Source: Istiophorus platypterus (taxonomy: Eukaryota; Chordata; Actinopteri; Istiophoriformes; Istiophoridae). Taken from it: a DNA stretch of 64,000 nt. The translations under genes and the position numbers were made by a program. The notes under the pieces were generated by a model. That model made no database searches. It had not been told where the DNA came from and saw only the letters and a list, made by a program, of their open reading frames with translations. Positions 12,201 through 23,918 of this stretch are shown here, piece by piece. The stretch covers positions 28,074,527 to 28,138,526 of the forward strand of contig CM029121.1 in the NCBI GenBank assembly GCA_016859345.1. Reading direction: 5' to 3'. Every line of letters starts with the position of its first letter. Position 1 is the stretch's first letter.

Positions 12201-13649
12201 AGGAAAGTTTGTCTCCGAAGGAAAGAAAATTCAATATTTATAATATTACAGCAAAAACAAATTCACACGTAATCGGCCGCCTGTTGATTATATCAGAGTC
12301 AATCGATGGCAAACCATCAGAAACTGGGAAGAGTCCAAGTCGACCTCAGCATCAACCTGGAGGATAAAAAAGAAAAAGAATCAAGAGACTTCAAGCCAGT
12401 GAATGGGCGGGACGGGGCCTAGGTCGTCAGGGCGAGTCCCCGGGGACGCCGCGATCTCTGAGCCGCAAACGAAACGAACAATCAGTCCGAGTCCAAAAGA
12501 GGCGGGACGGTGAATGAAGGGATGAACGAACAACTGTTTTTCTCCCGAGATGTTTTCCAAGTTCAGTGTCGTACCGAGGCCGCTAGCGGCCGCACCACTG
12601 GCAGCTGCTAGTCCAGGAAATAGCCACGACCGGGCGCGGACGTGTGTTTCACCGAAGCAGCGGCCGGACGTCGGGGCGGAAGCGTCGTAGCCTCAGACGG
12701 TTTCACGGGCACAAACCGTTCAGCCTGTTTTAGGAAAGTAGCAGAAACACCTCCCGCTAATTATAAACTAAGAGTCTGGTAAAGTTGTTTATTGTCGTCT
12801 ACGGTGTTGTGCATCTTTCAGGACACACTGAGAGAATGAAATATGAAGAAAGTTTTTGCTTCATAATCCTTACGGACTGTTTGGCTGTAGGCTACGTTAA
12901 GATGATCATTTACGGGTCCGACAAGTGTATTATTTTCCCGGTAAACAAGCTGGAGAGAGTCAGTCGATGCTTGTTTATGCAGCCGCGCCTTCAGCTTCTG
13001 ATTTTTGAAAATCATATTTTATATTGAAGCTCCTACGCATGAGGGGATAAGGCTCAGTTTTTTAATTACTTCGCCTGAAGTTGTCCAAACTGAAAACGAA
13101 ACGCTCTCCCTGAGTTGTGATCTGAATGATCCATAAGAACACAACGGATCGTTCTTTTACTTGTGTGTTCCTGTGTGTAGTGTAACCACATGTTGCTGCT
13201 GCTGCAGCTCCCAGCAAAACATCTTGGGAGTAGAGCGCGAAACCGGAGAACCTCTGCGGAGCCTCAGATCCACATGTCCCCGGGTGTTTTTTTCCAATGG
13301 AATCCAATGGAAATTGTAGGCGTCAGTGTTTTGTCTCGATGAGCATCGCAATGACGATCGTCGCACCCGTCGCGTTTCCGTTACCGCTTTTGAAGCGGCT
13401 CAAGTCCGAGTTGGATGAATTTTCCCTGAGGAATGCGAGCTCGCCCCTGGCGCCGGCTCCCTTCGCTCCGGGCTTTCTTATGCCAGCACTGGCTTGATTT
13501 CCAGAACTTTGCAGTTCTACATATTCTCTGGCTTTTTGAGACTTTGGGTCTTAGATGATGCTTTACAGTTGAGTTATGATATAAAATCAGGACAGTTCCA
13601 CTGTCATTTACAGATGTGAAGCGTGCAGCGGCGGGGCCGCGGGTCGTAC
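9236..13649 (-). other. immp2l: immp2l intron 5
   Basis: A 4.4-kb intron bounded by a GTACGA donor (next to 13650) and a CACACAG acceptor (next to 9235). It holds no recognised gene. Sequence is mixed unique/AT-rich (9560-9960, 11990-12300) and CpG-rich (9110-9480, 10140-10500, 12400-12700). A perfect 14-bp palindrome GGCCGCTAGCGGCC lies near 12579. No SINE or transposon ends were recognised. Confidence 0.8.
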
Positions 13650-13752
13650 CGGTCCGAAGCTGTTGCTGTCCAGACTGTGGCCGTGATGATCCCCCTCGAT
13701 CCAGAAGTGACCGTCAGGGACCCGAACGTACCGCTTCTTGTAGCCCAGGGTC
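13650..13752 (-). CDS. immp2l: immp2l exon 5
   Basis: 103 bases encode one codon base carried from exon 4 (completing Arg) plus 34 residues. The peptide contains RYVRVPDGHFWIEGDHHGHS followed by LDSNSFGP. This is the signal-peptidase-I box in which a Gly-Asp and a Ser-x-Asp-Ser motif shape the active site next to the catalytic dyad. The acceptor is CTATCTCCTCAG and the donor is CCG|GTACGA. It joins exon 4 (ATA AG|G) and exon 6 (phase 0) in frame. Close agreement with the vertebrate family over every residue, with no stop or indel, argues for a functional exon. Confidence 0.96.
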
Positions 13753-14077
13753 CTGAGGAGATAGAGAAATAAAAGAGGACGGAGGAAGAAAAAATCAGTG
13801 AGAGATTTTGTTTTGTTTTTAATGAGGCTCCCGCTATAAATTCCCTCTATGACGTCTCACAATGTTAAAGCAGCTGAGGGTCTGGTTTAAAGACGCCAGA
13901 TCCTTTCTTTTTTTTTTCCTTTTAGCGCCACCAGCGGACCCGAACCCCAGAGCGCCGCCTCGGCTCAACGAAGAAGATTAAAATTCTACGACGAGCAGTT
14001 CTGAGTTTCACTATGTCAATAATGAGCTGAGAGAGAATTTAAAAACTTTTGCTGCAGAGCTCGAGTTGCTTTTGCTA

Positions 14078-14116
14078 AAAAAAAAGAAAGAAAGAAAGAA
14101 AGAAAGAAAAAAAAAC
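14078..14116. repeat. (GAAA)n microsatellite
   Basis: A run of A followed by six GAAA repeats and another A run. Confidence 0.9.
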
Positions 14117-14771
14117 CACAGAGGAACTTTTATTTGAGTTGTAGCCGCCACAAACTAAAACCACAGATTCATTCATATTTAAACCTTATAAATTACAAAT
14201 TATACCCAGCAGAGTAAAAAGTGCGGAAATGATACTTTAGTACACATGAATGTGTTTATAAGCCGATGATATATACATTTATTATGAGGACTTTTACCAC
14301 CGGCACATTGAGTATATTTTAATGCTAACATACTTTCATACTACGACTTCAGGAAAAATTTGAAATGCGGGACCTTTATGTATATTTTTATTTTTATCTG
14401 TATCTGATTGGCCATTGAAACTTCAACATAATGTAACCAAAAAAATAAATAAATCAAAAGAGCACGGAATGATCAAATATAACAGGATTCATCCTCCGGG
14501 TTCATCCTCTGGGGAACAGGAATGTCATGCATTAGCACCAAATGACGTGCTGGAGACCGGAGAGTTTTCACGACCGTGGAAAAACGAACGAAGGGGGGGG
14601 GCGCCGTCTGTCTCGTTCCGCCCCGGTCGGGTCGTCGTGTTCAGCCCCGGCGCCCTTCGTCTCCCGCGTGACGGTTATGGCCCCGCCCCGCCTCTGATTT
14701 ATCCGTTAGCGAGGGAACATTGTGAATTATAACTTCACCGACTTTTTAAGTGGAAATTTGTCTGCGGTTCC

Positions 14772-14964
14772 TTGTGTGTGTGTGTATGTGTGTGTGTGTG
14801 TGGTGTGTGTGTGTGGTGTGTGTGGTGTGTGTGTGTTTGGTGTGTGTGTGTGCGTGTGTGGTGTGTGTGGTGTGTGTGTGTGGTGTGTGTGGTGTGTGTG
14901 TGATGTGTGTGTGTGATGTGTGTGTGTGATGTGTGTGTGTGATGTGTGTGTGTGTGCGTGTGTG
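14772..14964. repeat. Compound (TG)n microsatellite
   Basis: About 190 bp of TG repeats interrupted by GGTGTG and GATG units. Open frames on both strands over it (His-Thr or Cys-Val runs) are artefacts. Confidence 0.95.
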
Positions 14965-15478
14965 ACTGAGATGCCGTCTGACTGAAGAGGCCTCAGATAC
15001 ATAAATATTGATTTGGCCACAGCAGCTGAATTTACTGACTCGCAAAAAAATAAAAAGGAAAAAATAACAACAACTGAGCTGGGACCTTTTTGCAGGAATT
15101 TAAAGAAAAAAAGAGACGAGAGAAGAAAAGGTAAAGCAGCTTCATGACACGGATCCTCTGCTGCATTCGAGACGGGACGAGCGTGAAATGGGGATGAACG
15201 ACCGACTTCGCTGCATTTAGCCTTTTATTTAACGAGGTCAGGTCTGTTGAGATGAAGAGTCTGAGCACAGCAGCCGCAGGAAGGAAAATAAATAAAATAA
15301 ATAAAAAACCCTCCCGGCAGCGTCAGTCTGGCTTTTCTAAATTTATCCCAGCGGTTGTTTTGTGAACAGCAGCATTTGTTTTTGACGAAGCGATTTTTCC
15401 AATAACCTGCATCACACATTTCCACCTTAATTAGCAGTTTTCTCTCTGCGTGCGCCGCGGCCCGTTTTAGAGCCCCAT

Positions 15479-15492
15479 GGGGGGGGGGGGGG
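15479..15492. repeat. G14 homopolymer
   Basis: Fourteen consecutive G. One of many such runs in the window. Confidence 0.95.
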
Positions 15493-15663
15493 TCTGGCCC
15501 AGCCAGGGAAACCTACACTGCCTCTACGCAGATTTAAAAAAAGACATACATGTATATACATGACGCATTAGACTAATCCCAGTTTGGGACCTGGAGACAT
15601 GTTTTCCGTCATCGGCCACAGCACTGAAACCAGTCAGCTCCGACCTCCTCCGACCTGGGCAGT

Positions 15664-15806
15664 CGAGGAGCGATCCACACGGCGAGGAGCGATCCCCACG
15701 TTGAGGAGCGATCTGTACTGCGAGGAGCGATCCCCACGGCGAGGAGCGATCCACGCGGCGAGAAGCGATCCACGTGGCGAGGAGCGATCCCCACGGCGAT
15801 CTGTAC
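15664..15806. repeat. 19-bp minisatellite, 7.5 units
   Basis: CGAGGAGCGATC-type units start at 15664, 15683, 15702, 15721, 15740, 15759, 15778 and 15797, with an exact period of 19. The variable part is CCACACGG, CCCCACGT or TGTACTG. No indels were seen, suggesting recent expansion or ongoing homogenisation. Confidence 0.95.
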
Positions 15807-15974
15807 GACTCGGCAGGAAGGAAGAAGCAGAAAACAAAGGCACCAGACTCCAGAGGAAAAATACTGATTTATAGCAAACTATCCAGATCTACTCCAGAAT
15901 CTAACGGGTCTGTCCCCGACCCACAATCTGTCCTCCGGGTTAAGTGCCCATCTGTTCGGTAGTTGTGTGTAAAC

Positions 15975-16372
15975 TTGCTGACAAATAAAACAACAAGCCA
16001 ACAAACAAACAAAAAAACAAGCCAACAAAGAAAGCAACAAACAAATCAACAAAAAAATAACAAACAAGCCAACAAAGAAACCAACAAAGAAACCTACAAA
16101 AAAGTCAACGATCTAACAAAAAAACCAACAAACTCACAGAAAATAACAACTAAACCAACAAACAACCAACAAATCAACAGACAAATCATCAAATTAACAA
16201 ACAAACCGAAAAACCAAGAAACAAGCCAATAAAATAGCTAACAAACAAAACAACAAACAAGCTAACGAACCAAACAACAGACAAAAACAACAAACAAACC
16301 AACAAACAAGTCAATAATCTAACAAACAAACCAACAAATAAACCAACGAACAAACCGACAAACCGACAGACA
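15975..16372. repeat. Degenerate (CAAA)n / A+C tract
   Basis: About 400 bp built from CAAA, CCAA and CAACAA units, with few G or T on the plus strand. Frames on both strands are low-complexity (Gln/Asn/Lys/Thr on plus; Leu/Phe/Val/Cys on minus) and are not genes. Confidence 0.9.
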
Positions 16373-16679
16373 CTGGTGCAGCTCCTCGTTCGAGACAATA
16401 ACCAAAGCAGCAAAATAGAAAATCTGTCTGACAGTGACATAGAAGATGAGGACGAATGAAAATCTTCCTCCAGAACAGGAGCCAGTTTGTCCGAAGCTTC
16501 ACACGGTTTTCATCAGGCAGGAACCAATAAAACCCGAGTTAAAACACACTCGGGACAGAAAATCAGAGAATCAGCAAAATTCAGATGACTTCAAACCTGA
16601 AGCTCGGATTTAAAATTAACACGTCTGACTAACATGAGTCCCAACATCCGCCGGCGCTGGATGCACCAGGCTAAAATTA

Positions 16680-16960
16680 CATTATCATTCATCTGCAGAT
16701 TATTTCTCATTTAATTAAATTATTGATCATTGAAAACATCAGAAACACTTTAAAAAAAAAGCACCTGACAATTTTCTACGTTTTCAGACGTCTGGTCTTG
16801 TGTGGAAAATAGTTTAAATCCAGAAGAAAATCAGATTTACTAAAATGTTAGAGAAAGAAAAGCAGCGACCCTTTGTGTAAAAGAAACCGGAGCCATCCGA
16901 TGTTTTTACACAAGAAACAGACAAAACAATTCATTATCAAAGCAGACGCCAGTTCATTTA
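16680..16960. repeat. Old interspersed repeat (CGATTAATCGATTA family), copy 3
   Basis: ATTATCATTCATCTGCAGAT, then TTTCTCATTTAATTAAATTATTGATC, and later GAGAAAGAAAAGCAGCGACC, follow the order of elements I associate with this teleost repeat. It is strongly diverged. Confidence 0.35.
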
Positions 16961-17593
16961 TGTTGATCAACTAATCTGCAGCTCTATACATAATTTTTCA
17001 AATTTGAAATTGAATGACTTTTCTTTAAGTAACCACCCTATGAAATTATGCATTAAGCATCTAATGAATTATGGGAGTTATCCATAAGTTAATGTTTTAT
17101 AATCTCCCTTTGATGGAGAGTCGCTCCGGCGACCGCCGCAGCGTCGTCACGGGGACGGTCAAACACCACGAACGGTCTCTCCGCGGCCACGCGGCGCCAG
17201 GCGGGAAAAAAACAACAAAAACCAAATGTTATCAGTACCGGGCCACGCCAGAACCGGCCCGGCCGCCAATTTGTCCCGGCGCCGCAAAAAAAAAGAGAGA
17301 AAAGAAAACAAACATCCCCCTTGTGGCCCGAGACACGTTTCCGTCGCGGCGTTCTTCCCGAGCGAGGAGGGATTATTCACTCCGCCGCAGCTGTAAACGG
17401 CTGCTTTGACTCTGACCTTCCTGTTACGTCGTAACCGTTGAAAAAGACGGACGACCTCGGAGGAGAAGGTCAACGCTGGAACGGCAGCGAAACACGGAGG
17501 CAGGATGCCGCCAGAATCTGATCCGAGTCGAACTTTACCGACTTTGAGGATCTTGTTAACCGCGAAAACAGCTCGGATGATGATGTAGCTGAT

Positions 17594-17617
17594 ATGTGTG
17601 TGTGTGTGTGTGTGAGG

Positions 17618-17667
<50 letters not shown>
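17594..17667. repeat. (TG)n microsatellite
   Basis: Two TG arrays separated by AGGGTGAG. A shorter (CA)n lies at about 17990-18001 in the opposite orientation. Confidence 0.95.
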
Positions 17668-17670
<3 letters not shown>

Positions 17671-18329
17671 ATCAGACCTGTGAATCCAGTCTTTTTTTTT
17701 TGAAAGTCTTCCAGCGTCTCCACAGTCTGACCTGAGTGAGACAGGCAGCGTCTTCTTACTGAGGGTTTAACCCAGATACAGCAGACACACACATCTGTTC
17801 CTGGACACCGCAGACACACACACTCACACACACACAGCAGAATAACGCAAAGAAGAGGCTTCAAAGAGCCTTCGGATCCAGCAAATTGTCCAAACAGTCA
17901 TGTGAACACGAGAGCATTATTTTTGTTCTAATGAATCTGGGGCACTTGTGAACAAAAGGCAGTAAAACAAACACAATTATCCTGAACGCACACACACACA
18001 CACTCTCTCTCCCTTTGGCTCTATCAGCAGCTGATGAGCGTTGCGGTGGAGTTTAATGAGGCGGAGGTGGACGGCTGGCGACGGCGTCTCGCGCCGGATT
18101 AAGACCAGTGACGTACCGACGTCGTGTCGGCGGCTCGAGCCGTCGCCGGCCGGACGCGAGCCCCGTTTATGTATAAACATATATTTACTCGTTCCAGTTT
18201 TTAAAATTGCCGCTTTTTTAGTTTATACAACTGAAACATGAGCGTCATCAAATTTTGTTCTTTTTGTTTTCCGTCATTTTCTTGGCCACGTTTCATTCGT
18301 TACAGATACATATGACTAGACATGAACAC

Positions 18330-18425
18330 AGCTCAGTCATGCTAGCGGTTCTGAGAGTCTGTACAATGGAGCTTTTAACTAAATGCTAACATTAGCATGC
18401 TAACATGCTCACAGTGACAAAAGGC
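18330..18425. repeat. Fragment of GCTAACATGCT-type teleost repeat
   Basis: AAATGCTAACATTAGCATGCTAACATGCTCACAGTGACAA-like sequence (read across 18381-18420), with inverted and direct GCTAACAT cores, resembles the end of a common teleost interspersed element. A related motif occurs at 54170-54200. The class is unknown to me. Confidence 0.45.
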
Positions 18426-19671
18426 TCCTTTCCTCTATGGCAACATAACAACTCTCAACCTGAAGCTTCCCCCGATGTGACCTTGTGAGAACCGGCAAGG
18501 TCTTGGTTCCGGGTTCTGCCTTGTTCTTCAGAATGATTCAAAAACCGGCTCGGCAGCGTCGCATTTCCGGCTCCTCCTCCTCCACCGCCGTCGTCCAGAC
18601 CGTCTCCTCCGATGTTTTCTTTCGTTTCTGCGTCGCGGTGAATTCAGCTGTAAAACATCCATCGGCTCCGACTCCATCGGATCCGCCGCCATTTTCCACC
18701 AGTTTGATCAAAATGACGACAAAGAAACAACACGGTGGCACATAAACGTGTCGCCAACTAGTGGTTTGACGGTGTAACTGCAGAGTGACACCAACACGGA
18801 AGTATAAGTTCTCAGGATGGTGAAGGACACTTGTGTAAGTTTGACACAGAAGCATAAATCGCCCTTAAGTCGCTGAAGAGCTGTGGACACCAGGACGGAC
18901 GCCGCCATCTTTATTCAGAGTTGGTAGGCGAGACAGAAGTACCGACCCCGCAGCCGAAGAACCGCAGAACGCAGCCAAGGCGGAACCTGCCCTGATACTT
19001 GTAATGTCACGTGACTGAAAACAGCGACGCGACCCGACGTGATCGGTAAACGTAATGAAACCTTCACTGTGCTCCGGCGCCCAGAGAAACGTCTACAGTT
19101 CACACGGGAACGGCAGACCGAGGCGGTAAAGCTCGTGGGCACGATGCTCGGAGCGCAGCGGCGCCTACAGCTGAAACACCCTTGTTTGCGTTATTTACCC
19201 GAAACCTCAGCCTGTCTTTTTTATTCAGTTTCCACGGTGAAACTGATCACATCAATGCAATTTACACAAGACGCTCAAAACAACAAGTAAACACAGACTG
19301 GTAAAAATCTGTAAAAATGATAAACATGACAATAAACATGTCAATGACGAAACCAGTCACCTGACCCTGATGACTCTGCACTGGTTGGGGGGGGGGGGGG
19401 CTGCCCGGCGCCGGCGTCCCACAGCAAGGAAACACAAAAGCGCTGCTGCTTTTTGCTTCTTTTTTTCCTGGCTGTGAGAAGGTGCCAAATCCAATTTTGT
19501 CGAGCGCATCCTGCCAGGTTTTGGCAATTTTGATAAAAGCCCCCAAGGAACCGCCAGGAGTGTCTGCGCTGTGTTCAGCGGTCTGGCTGCACATTAAGGT
19601 GGTTTCCAAAATACTGATGGAGCTGTCCTCAATTTGATATGCGTGGAAATCTGGGGCCCGAGACTCGTTGG

Positions 19672-19727
19672 CGGCGGCAGCAGCGGCAGCGGCGGCAGCG
19701 GCGGCAGCGGCGGCAGCGGCGGTGGCA
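19672..19727. repeat. (GGCAGC)n hexamer repeat
   Basis: GGCGGCAGC/GGCAGC units. GCA/GCG triplets on plus and GCT/GCC on minus both read polyalanine, producing alanine runs in open frames on the two strands. The minus-strand frame spans 19262-19822 (186 codons), but flanking residues match no family I know and no splice context was found. Confidence 0.9.
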
Positions 19728-21870
19728 GGGCAGAACCTGGGTAACGGTTTATCAGACAAACTACTTTGTTTTGAGGGCGAATCTGTGAAACGATCTGCTC
19801 GCCGTGGCTGGCGGTTGAACACGGCGGCTGGTGGGCCCGGCCTGCGTGGCCCGGATTGTAAACTGAGGCGTGATTCATGTCGGCCTGGCCAGCGCCACCT
19901 CCTGGAGGCCTCATCACAGGCCTGTTAATTATTCATCCCGTCCTCAGCCGGCGGCTTGTGGGTTTTGCCCAGCGCTGCCACGGCATATGAACAGCTGCCG
20001 GGGTGATTCGCTCAGCGGTGGCGTGCTGATACCATGAAGCACCCCAGTGGCTCCGACACCACGCCGCCTCCCCTCGACGTCAGCCGCTGCGGGGCCCGAC
20101 CACGATTATGAGATCTGATGCGTTTACTGGTTCACCGGGTGGCGTCTTCGGTCCGTCAGCGCGACTGCGCTCACGCCGCCTGTCACTCAGCTGGACGATC
20201 CGTTCTGATGCATCGTGCTGTGCTGCTGGCACCATGTTAACATCTGCATCTGCAGCGGCGGAGAACGCGTCCTCGGGTCTGTCTGGGAAACTGCAGACCG
20301 AAGGGGCAGTTTATCTTTGTAATTCAAAAGCTACCTAATTAATTTAAATATAAAGGGAGAAACCATATTGGTTTTTTTCCATAGCGACATTTCATTTGAC
20401 CGTTGTCGGGCCAAGAAAATGACAAAATAAATTACAGGGAAATTTTATGGCTTTAAGGTTTGACCAGACTTATAATCACAGAGTTTAAAAATAATTCCTG
20501 TCCAAAATATTGTCTGTGTCTGAATAACCATCGGTTTGCTCAAAGAGAAACACCGGACGGATCTAGAGCCGTCACATCATATTACGTCGAACTTCCTCAG
20601 GAGGAACGTTACGGCAACATCCTACTCGTAAAAACCCAGCCGCTCGTCAGCTGCCAAAGGAGTGAGCTTCGCTTCCCGGCCGACAGAGCGTGGTGAGGGT
20701 CGGTCGGGCCGAAGTCCAGTCACGTGTTCCCGGCTTGCTAATTGTCTCCGGTCACACCGGATTTCAGCTTTACATGCTCCCAACAGGGACTATTATTTAG
20801 TGGATTATCTGGGTGGATTATCCGGAGATGCACCATTTCCAGAAAGACATTACCGCAGAGCTCTTCACACCTGTTTTTTGAGCCCCCAAGCAGCAGCAGA
20901 ATCTGATTGGCCTCCGCTGGACTGAGAACGGCAGAAATCAGAAAGAAGCTTCTCTAACTCACTGAAATGAAACTAAAAACTAAAGGAAGGTGGGAAGATG
21001 AAGTTTCTTTACGTTTGCTGGACAGAACCTTTAATTCTGGTGTTTGCATTGATGTTTGTGGCAGAATCGCCATGACGGAAGTGACAGAGAAAAAGTTGGA
21101 GCCACGATATTTTGACAATAAATCTACGTTGAGGCGGTGCTGGCTTTTAATTAGCGTGGGCCGTGTCGTTCCTCGATGAGTGCAGAGGCTTAACGGACTT
21201 GAAGAGACAACGGTTTGTCAGGATGACCGACAGCTGTGGGGGCGGGGCACCCGACCGGGTCGCCCCGAGGGAGGGGTAAGAACAGACTGGCCCCCCTGGA
21301 CACGGACTCGGATAAAGGCTGATTCGGCCGATTCAGGAATCACACAGGATTCTGTTTAATGCCTCGGTGGTTCACTACGGCAGCCGCTGGCTGAGCGGAT
21401 GGCCTTCTCCAGATTTGGGCTTTTTCCTGGGTCAACAGTTTCCTGCCTCAGTTGTTTTTGCAACTTGAGGTTTGGTCCATTTTTTTGCTGTTGTTCTTCC
21501 CGAGGCTAAAGTTGAGGCATACGCAGTAAATTAAAAATTTGAAGCATTTTACGAATGTCTGGCTTCATGTTATTACTTTTTTATGTTATTATTATCTGTA
21601 GTTACTGTTTTGTTTATCTACACATGTTGTATGACTCATTCGCCTTTTTTTGGCTGATTTGATTTTCAGAAACCGTCGAGACCACATGTAATTCTGCATC
21701 TGTCACGCAGCACAACAAATAGTCTGGGTTGTGTTCGAATTTACACGTTTCCAGAGAGTAAACTAAAGCAGCTTCATTGGGCAGCTCTTAGATGGCGGCG
21801 CTGTTGTGGTCAACGTAATTCGTCCAGATGTGCCCACAGAAGCTGAAGGGGAAAAAATCCCGATACTTTG

Positions 21871-22128
21871 GTAGAGACTCCCTTGTCTCCCTCATCTCCT
21901 GTAGAGACTCACTCGTCTCCCTCATCTCTGGTAGAGACTCCTTCGTCTTCGGTAGAGACTCGCTTGTCTTCAGTAGAGACTTCCTCATCTTCAGTAGAGA
22001 CTCCCTCGTCCCCCCCTCCCCTCTAGGGACTCCCTCGTCTCCCTCATCTCTGGTAGAGACTCCTTCGTCTTCAGTAGAGACTCCCTCATCTTCAGAAGAG
22101 ACTCCCTCGTCTCCCTCATCTCCGGTTG
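21871..22128. repeat. 21/30-bp minisatellite
   Basis: GTAGAGACTC-headed units begin at 21871, 21901, 21931, 21952, 21973, 21994, 22023, 22053, 22074 and 22095. Lengths are 30, 30, 21, 21, 21, 29, 30, 21, 21 and 30. The 30-mers equal the 21-mer plus CTCCCTCAT-like sequence. Frames stay open on both strands because most units are multiples of three. No gene context is recognised. Confidence 0.9.
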
Positions 22129-23547
22129 GGTCACATCAGTCATCTTTGTGGGGGCGGAACTGAATGATGACAGAGTCATGAAACCAGGAAACAACCATCT
22201 GCCGTGTTGGAAGCCGACACAAATAACGTTTTCCTCCGGTTTCGAGGACTCGTTGGTTAAAGTTGCGATTTATCGTCCCACGGCTTTTTCGATGCGAGGG
22301 ATTGAGGAAGGACTCTGCTGGCCTCAGAAGTCTGGTCGTCTGAAACGCAGCTATCATCAGAAACCAGGAGAAAAAAGGACTGAAGGTAAACTGAACGCGC
22401 CAGTGTTTTCATCCTCCCGCTGTTTTTTTTAATTAGCTGATCGTAAATCTAGAATTTTAAAACAAGAAACTCAGTTAATAAATGTTGCTCGTGTTCTTCA
22501 ACCTAAGAGCTTAAAGAGGTTTAAGAACTTTAAGTTTATTATTGTGGTCTGTCCCATAATTTTGCAAATTAAGGGGAATTTAAAGCATTAACTGTCCTTA
22601 TTGCTGATGCACAACATGTTTTTCCAAGCACTGACTGTTTTATCATTTTGCCTGAATCTGTTCAGTCATGTCTGATAAATGCATCGATTCACTGCTGTTT
22701 TTTTTTGCCAGTTTTTTTGTTCTAAATCTTTTTGTGGGAAAATACAAAATATGTGTAACATTAAAAGAAAAGGGATTTTAAAGTTTATCTGGCCCCAAGA
22801 GGTTTTCACAAAAAAAGAAAAGAGAAGCAATAACTCAATTTCTGCTCGGTTAAGGTTGTTAAATAACCTTCAAAAGGAGTCAGAATCGACCCTTTTTGCA
22901 GGTTTGGTTGGTTTCGTTTTTCCTAAATTTCTTGGTGATGATTCACTCTTAGCAGATGCATGAGAATGAGGTGGTACTGAAAGCAGTGACCCCGGGGGAT
23001 CAAATCTGGTCCTTGAATCTTTACAGAATCAATACAGAGCATAGTTTGAACCGAAGAGAGCAGAAATTTGTCTGGAAAGTTCTTAAAAAAAGCCGAAAGC
23101 GGAGCAAGGGACCCAAGGTCCGATGACTTATGACATATAATCTCATATATTAGGCAAAATAATTATATATAATCTCTGCCTGCAACGGATGATGTAGTAG
23201 AACCACAGCAAAGGAATAATATCCCTCTAGTCACGAGTCAGATGTTTGCTGGTTTAGGAGTTGGTGCCAAATTTCTGATGCTCCTGATTCAAAGGAAAAA
23301 AAGAAAGAAAGGGAACGGGGCCGTGATGCCGACGGGCAGAGGGACGGCACCGGGGACACGGCGTCTCTGTAATAAATAAAACGCCGTCCAACAATCAGGC
23401 GGCGGGTTCTGAGGCAGCCAGGTCCGGTCCGTTCTCCTGCTGCGTCTCATTATCCGAACCGCCGAGCTCATTTCCTGGCGGGAACGCGGCGTAACGGGGC
23501 CGAGGACGGATCCCACGTCCTCCCGAAGGAAAATCCTGGTGGAGGAG

Positions 23548-23845
23548 CGCACGCACACACACACACACACACACCCAAACAAACACAAGCACAGAAACAC
23601 ACACACAGTCACACACAGACACCTTCACACACCCAACACGCATGCACACACACTAAAAAACACACACACACACACACACAGTCACACACCCACATGCACG
23701 CATGCATGCATGCACAGAAACACACACACACACACACACACACAGTCACACAGAAACACACACACACACACTCTGTCATACACACACCGTCACAAGCCAA
23801 CACACGCACGCACAGAAACACACACACACACAGTCACACAGAAAC

Positions 23846-23916
<71 letters not shown>
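23548..23916. repeat. Long compound (AC)n microsatellite
   Basis: About 370 bp of AC repeats interrupted by GTCACAC, GAAACAC and GCATGCA motifs, ending in an uninterrupted (AC) block of about 66 bp (23849-23915). Histidine/threonine frames over it are artefacts. Confidence 0.95.

Positions 23917-23918
<2 letters not shown>

Noticed and set aside
19262..19822. 186-codon minus-strand protein with a polyalanine run
   Set aside because: No recognisable homology, start context or splice context; the alanines come from a hexamer repeat.
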